The translations under genes and the position numbers were made by a program. Positions 60,752 to 64,000 of a stretch of DNA of 64,000 bases are shown one piece after another. Each line of letters begins with the position of its first letter. Position 1 is the stretch's first letter. Origin of the DNA: Soehngenia sp. (lineage in GTDB: Bacteria > Bacillota > Clostridia > Tissierellales > Tissierellaceae); assembly GCA_024637045.1 (NCBI GenBank), contig JAGXFX010000027.1, positions 62,001-126,000 of the forward strand. The letters are read 5' to 3'. The notes below the pieces were generated by a model, which saw only the letters and a list, made by a program, of their open reading frames with translations, was not told the DNA's origin and did not search any database.

Positions 60752-60796
60752 CTGCAACACCTTCACCCCCAGTTCAAATCTGGGTGTCGCCTCCAT
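60752..60796 (+). other. attR core (45 bp tRNA-Cys fragment)
   Basis: Exact duplicate of 28556-28600. It carries only the anticodon-loop-to-CCA part of tRNA-Cys, with no D-arm or 5' acceptor strand, so it is not a functional tRNA gene. It marks the original host sequence left behind by integration. Confidence 0.93.
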
Positions 60797-60801
60797 AATG
60801 A

Positions 60802-60832
60802 GATCCTTCTGTTAGTTCAGAGGGATTTTTTC
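60802..60832 (+). terminator. displaced host terminator of the tRNA operon
   Basis: ATCCTTCTG pairs with CAGAGGGAT (one G-T pair) around TTAGTT, followed by TTTTTT. Before integration it stood just after tRNA-Cys. Confidence 0.75.
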
Positions 60833-60867
60833 TATACTAATAAATTTTGAAACAGGTGATCTATTGA

Positions 60868-61614
60868 ATGAAAAGTCCATTTACGCCAGATAAGAGAGTT
60901 AGTGTTGCAATAATGAGTAAAGATTCACCGGTTGATGTTTTCAATTCGCTTTATGAGATGGGAATCAAGACTATTCCAACGATTCCTTCCATAAATCTAC
61001 AATCATATGTGGCAAATCATCCGGATATGGTACTCACCCCATTAGAGGATGGTTCAGTGGTTGTAGCACCATCTGTTTGGGAATATTATAATATGGAACT
61101 TGCTAAATTTGGGATAAAAGTCATAAAGGGTAACGTAGAACCAAGTGCAAAATACCCTGATGATATTCCTTACAATGCAGCATTTCTCGAAAACACACTC
61201 ATACACAAGTTGAATAATACAGAGAAAGCCATTCTGGACTTAGCTGAAAGATCTAAAATAATAAAACTAAACACAAAACAGGGATACTCAAAATGTTCAC
61301 TTGCTATAGTCGACAACAAGAGCGCAATAACATCTGATAAAGGGATGGCTAATTTACTCCAGTCCAATGGTTTTGACATACTCCTAATTAAACAAGGGTA
61401 CATAGATCTTCCAGGTATGCAATATGGGTTTATCGGCGGAGCTACAGGATTGCTTTCGCCGAAAGAAATGGCAATAACCGGAAATCTGAATAGACATCCG
61501 GATAAAGCTAGAATAGAAGAGTTTATTACACAAAAGGGTATCAAACTTATCTATCTTTCAGATAAACCTGCAGTTGACATAGGTACAATAATTGGACTAA
61601 CTTGTGATATATGA
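60868..61614 (+). CDS. DUF6873-like (GME-fold) protein
   Basis: The 248-residue protein (RVSVAIMSKDSPVDVFNSLY; CSLAIVDNKSAITSDKGMAN; YGFIGGATGLLSPKEMAITG) resembles a Clostridia family named DUF6873 with a predicted guanidino-group-modifying fold. I hold that name with moderate certainty. Conserved Ser, Asp and Gly blocks are visible but no proven active site. It stands alone after attR with an AGGTGAT site. Function unknown. Confidence 0.6.
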   Translation: MKSPFTPDKRVSVAIMSKDSPVDVFNSLYEMGIKTIPTIPSINLQSYVANHPDMVLTPLEDGSVVVAPSVWEYYNMELAKFGIKVIKGNVEPSAKYPDDIPYNAAFLENTLIHKLNNTEKAILDLAERSKIIKLNTKQGYSKCSLAIVDNKSAITSDKGMANLLQSNGFDILLIKQGYIDLPGMQYGFIGGATGLLSPKEMAITGNLNRHPDKARIEEFITQKGIKLIYLSDKPAVDIGTIIGLTCDI

Positions 61615-61698
61615 AAAAGTGTATTCTCTGGAAGCTTTTAATATTGAGTGATTAGTGGTATTATAGAACATATATTAACATTATCGGGGAGGGTAAAT

Positions 61699-63009
61699 AT
61701 GGGAAATGATATAGTAAAACCATCAATACTGCCTGGCTTTATGGAATTGAATCCTCCGGACCAGATTCTATTTAACAGAATGATGGATACAATAAGAAAA
61801 AACTATGAGAAATTTGGATTTTTACCAATTGATACACCAGTAATTGAAAAATCAGAAGTACTTCTCGCAAAAGGTGGAGGAGAGACTGAAAAGCAGATTT
61901 ATAAGGTCGTTAAAGGAAGCACTGATATGTCAATGAGATTTGACCTCACAGTACCATTGGCAAGGTATGTTGCACAACATTATTCAGAGCTAAACTTCCC
62001 TTATAGAAGATATCACATAGGAAAAGTATATAGAGGTGAAAGAAATCAAAAAGGTAGATTCAGAGAATTTTATCAAGCCGATATAGACATTATTGGGAAT
62101 GGAAAACTTGATATAATAAACGATGCTGAAATTCCAAGTGTTATATACTCTACTTTCAAGGATCTTGGCTTCGAGGAGTTCACCATTAGGATAAACAACA
62201 GAAAAATACTATCAGGTTTTTTTAATTCAATAGGTGTTGAAGATGCTCACGTAGTTTTGCGAATTGTTGATAAGCTTGAGAAGATTGGCATGGAAAATAT
62301 AGAAGAAGAACTTGAGTCAAACGGTATAACACAGGAACAGATAGAGTCAATTAAGAGATTTATTTCAATAGATGGCAATAATGATGAAATTCTGAAGTTG
62401 TTGGATGAGCTTAATATTGAAAATGATGTTTTCAAGGAAGGTCTGGATGAAATTGGTACTGTAATCAAGTACCTGAGATTATTTGGAGTTCCTGAATCAA
62501 ATTTTGCAGTTGATTTAAGGATAGCCAGGGGCCTTGATTATTATACTGGAACAGTTTATGAAACATACCTGGATGAATATCCAACAATAGGCAGTGTATG
62601 TTCAGGTGGAAGGTATGACGATCTAGCAACATATTATACTAGCCAGAAGCTACCAGGTGTTGGAATTTCAATAGGACTGACGAGGTTGTTTTATCAGTTG
62701 ATGGAAGCTGGAATAATTAATACTCAGGAGAGTTCACTGACAAAGGTTCTTGTTATCCCTATGGAAGGGTATATGGATGAGTCCATTAAACTAGCTGCTG
62801 GTATGAGAAACAATGACATTTTTACTCAGATATACCTTGAAGAAACAAAACTAGGAAAGAAATTTGGTTATGCTGATAAGATGGGGATACCATATGTAAT
62901 CGTAATTGGTGAAGAAGAAAAGAAAAGTGGAGAATATACACTAAGAGATATGAAGTCAGGTGAAGAGTCTAAGTATGACAAAGATAGTTTAATTGACGTT
63001 TTAAAGTAA
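61699..63009 (+). CDS. hisS: histidyl-tRNA synthetase (short form)
   Basis: This 436-residue class II synthetase has motif 2 in YRGERNQKGRFREFYQADID, the histidine loops RFDLTVPLARY and RGLDYYTGTVYET, and motif 3 in GVGISIGLTRLF. A C-terminal anticodon domain (LVIPMEGYMDE; YLEETKLGKKFGYADK) shows it is HisRS, not the HisZ regulator. The N-terminus (ILPGFMELNPPDQILFN) differs from the usual bacterial RGTKDILP start. ATG 61699 is set by GGGGAGGG. It lacks a T-box. Confidence 0.9.
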   Translation: MGNDIVKPSILPGFMELNPPDQILFNRMMDTIRKNYEKFGFLPIDTPVIEKSEVLLAKGGGETEKQIYKVVKGSTDMSMRFDLTVPLARYVAQHYSELNFPYRRYHIGKVYRGERNQKGRFREFYQADIDIIGNGKLDIINDAEIPSVIYSTFKDLGFEEFTIRINNRKILSGFFNSIGVEDAHVVLRIVDKLEKIGMENIEEELESNGITQEQIESIKRFISIDGNNDEILKLLDELNIENDVFKEGLDEIGTVIKYLRLFGVPESNFAVDLRIARGLDYYTGTVYETYLDEYPTIGSVCSGGRYDDLATYYTSQKLPGVGISIGLTRLFYQLMEAGIINTQESSLTKVLVIPMEGYMDESIKLAAGMRNNDIFTQIYLEETKLGKKFGYADKMGIPYVIVIGEEEKKSGEYTLRDMKSGEESKYDKDSLIDVLK

Positions 63010-63036
63010 ACCATTCGTGGTATAAACAATAATGAC

Positions 63037-63065
63037 TTGACAATGGAGAGCATAATTGTTAATAT
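63037..63065 (+). promoter_or_regulatory. sigma-A promoter for the thrS leader
   Basis: TTGACA, 17 bases, TAATAT, just upstream of the T-box. Confidence 0.7.
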
Positions 63066-63074
63066 TTATCTAAT

Positions 63075-63299
63075 TAAATAGCAATGGCATAGATGGGAAG
63101 AGTAAGTTAACTGTTATTGGCAGAGAGAGAGAACCAAGTCTGGAAGTTCTCTTCAAAGATGTTTACTGAAGACCACCCCTGAGCCGTACCTGAAAAGGTA
63201 ACCGCTATAAAGGCGTTATTTAAAATGAGTATAAATTAGGGTGGAACCACGGTCTTTCGTCCCTACAGTGATGTAGGTATGAAGGACCTTATTTTTTTA
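63075..63299 (+). ncRNA. T-box riboswitch upstream of thrS
   Basis: The T-box motif AGGGTGGAACCACGG is at 63238-63252. A terminator stem follows (GGTCTTTCGTCCCTAC with GTAGG-AT-GAAGGACC, then TTTTTTT). ACC triplets (Thr) lie in the GAAGACCACCCCTGAG segment where a specifier is expected, but the loop register was not resolved by folding. Confidence 0.88.
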
Positions 63300-63313
63300 A
63301 GGAGGGAAAAAAG

Positions 63314-64000
63314 ATGATTAAAATTACTTTGCCTGATGGTTCAGTAAGAGAGTTTGAAAATGGTGTAAAGGTGTATGATATAACTGCTGATATTTCTGAA
63401 GGACTAGCAAGAATGGCAATGGGAGCAGTAGTAAATGGTAAGCTTATGGGAATGCAGGAATCCGTTAAAGAGGATGCAGATTTCAGGGTAGTGAAATTTG
63501 AAGACCCTGAAGGCAAAAAGATATTCTGGCATACTTCTGCTCATATTATGGCTCATGCAGTACAAAATTTGTTCCCAGATGTAAAATTTGCAATTGGACC
63601 TGCAATCGATAACGGATTCTATTATGATTTTGATACAGATCACAGATTCACACCAGAAGATCTGGAAAAGATTGAAGAAGAAATGAAGAAAGTAGTAAAG
63701 GAAGGGCACGTTCTTGAAAGATTTGAAATGCCTAGAAATGAGGCATTGGAGTTCTTTAAGGAAAGAGGCGAGGAATACAAGGTAGACCTAATTGAGAATC
63801 TGCCTGAAGATGAAATAATTTCCTTTTATAAACTTGGTGAGTTTACAGACCTTTGTGCAGGACCACATCTTTATGACACAAAGAAAGTAAAGGCCATTAA
63901 ACTGATGAGCATTGCCGGAGCATACTGGCGTGGTGATGAAAAGAATAAGATGCTTCAAAGAATATATGGAACAACATACGAAAAGAAGAAAGATCTTGAA
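63314..64000 (+). CDS. thrS: threonyl-tRNA synthetase, N-terminal part (3' truncated by window)
   Basis: ATG 63314 follows AAGGAGGG. The visible 229 residues show the TGS domain (KITLPDGSVREFENGVKVYD), then the second editing-type domain with HTSAHIMAHAV and FAIGPAIDNGFYYDFD, then CAGPHLYDTKKVKAIKL. This order is diagnostic of ThrRS. The zinc catalytic core begins near the window edge (YWRGDEKNKMLQRIYGT). Controlled by the T-box upstream. Confidence 0.95.
   Translation, partial: MIKITLPDGSVREFENGVKVYDITADISEGLARMAMGAVVNGKLMGMQESVKEDADFRVVKFEDPEGKKIFWHTSAHIMAHAVQNLFPDVKFAIGPAIDNGFYYDFDTDHRFTPEDLEKIEEEMKKVVKEGHVLERFEMPRNEALEFFKERGEEYKVDLIENLPEDEIISFYKLGEFTDLCAGPHLYDTKKVKAIKLMSIAGAYWRGDEKNKMLQRIYGTTYEKKKDLE

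Larger units (their letters stand above)
28556..60796. mobile_element. HK97-type siphovirus prophage integrated in tRNA-Cys (about 32 kb)
   Basis: Boundaries are set by an exact 45-bp duplication (28556-28600 and 60752-60796) equal to the 3' part of tRNA-Cys. Inside lie, in order, integrase, repressor, early genes, ERF and DnaD-like replication genes, HNH and terminase genes, portal, S78 protease, HK97 capsid, connectors, tail tube, G/GT chaperones, tape measure, tail hub, fibre, amidase and holins. Every core module is present, with few broken genes, so it may be inducible. Late genes all run rightward; int, the HIRAN gene and the repressor run leftward. Confidence 0.95.

Noticed and set aside
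60752-60796. Second tRNA-Cys gene
   Set aside because: Only the 3' part exists; the D-arm and 5' acceptor strand are missing. It is the attR core.
61648-61698. Longer N-terminus for hisS
   Set aside because: No ribosome site upstream of 61648, while GGGGAGGG lies just before ATG 61699.
61699-63009. HisZ (ATP phosphoribosyltransferase regulatory subunit)
   Set aside because: Complete histidine loops and the C-terminal anticodon domain are present, as expected only for HisRS.

Overview
This window comes from a low-GC, Gram-positive anaerobe, most likely a Clostridia or Tissierellia-type amino-acid fermenter. The evidence is AT-rich coding sequence with strong AGGAGG-type ribosome binding sites, three T-box leaders in front of tRNA-ligase genes, ferredoxin-dependent 2-oxoacid oxidoreductases, a DUF4364 protein and a LLH-type phage holin. 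No species is claimed.

Left chromosomal part (1-28.6 kb). The window opens inside an ArsA-type ATPase gene. A gene-decay scar follows, holding a broken serine acetyltransferase and the tail of a DmpA/P1-type peptidase. Next come three genes for 2-oxoacid:ferredoxin oxidoreductase in the order alpha, beta, alpha, then a GntR regulator with an RCK_C domain, as in the c-di-AMP sensor BusR. A RocB-like M20 hydrolase, an alanine/sodium symporter and a second M20 hydrolase look like an amino-acid or peptide catabolism cassette. Then come a universal stress protein, a CofE-like glutamyl ligase divergent from a LysR regulator, a PAS-GGDEF-EAL c-di-GMP protein, a DUF2007 protein and an iron alcohol dehydrogenase. 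Housekeeping genes follow: T-box-trpS, pgsA-like, T-box-valS-folC, DUF4364, hpt, a CPBP protease, a methyltransferase, hslO and tRNA-Phe, tRNA-Gly and tRNA-Cys.

Prophage (28,556-60,796, about 32 kb). A siphovirus of HK97 type is integrated in the 3' end of tRNA-Cys. A 45-bp exact duplication marks attL and attR, and a 29-bp direct repeat lies just inside each end. Gene order is integrase, HIRAN protein and LexA-like repressor (leftward), an operator region with three sites at 29-bp pitch, a Cro-like gene, an early region of many small genes, ERF annealing protein, DnaD-like replication protein, nucleases, a sigma-like late regulator, a GC-rich structured non-coding segment, HNH-kinase and terminase genes, portal, protease, capsid, connectors, tail tube, tape measure, tail hub, fibre, amidase and holins. 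A Panacea-domain gene with a candidate toxin partner sits next to attR. The capsid gene ends in a textbook -1 frameshift signal that would add an Ig-like domain to a fraction of capsid subunits. The tail tube carries a fused X2-like Ig domain, and the tail chaperone pair uses a second -1 site.

Right chromosomal part (60.8-64 kb): a DUF6873-like protein, a short-form histidyl-tRNA synthetase, and a T-box followed by the start of thrS, which runs off the window.

The strongest leads are the capsid frameshift with Ig-like extension, the unexplained structured RNA at about 41.68-42.02 kb, the Panacea pair, the operator geometry, and the alpha-beta-alpha oxidoreductase set whose beta subunit lacks one expected cluster cysteine.
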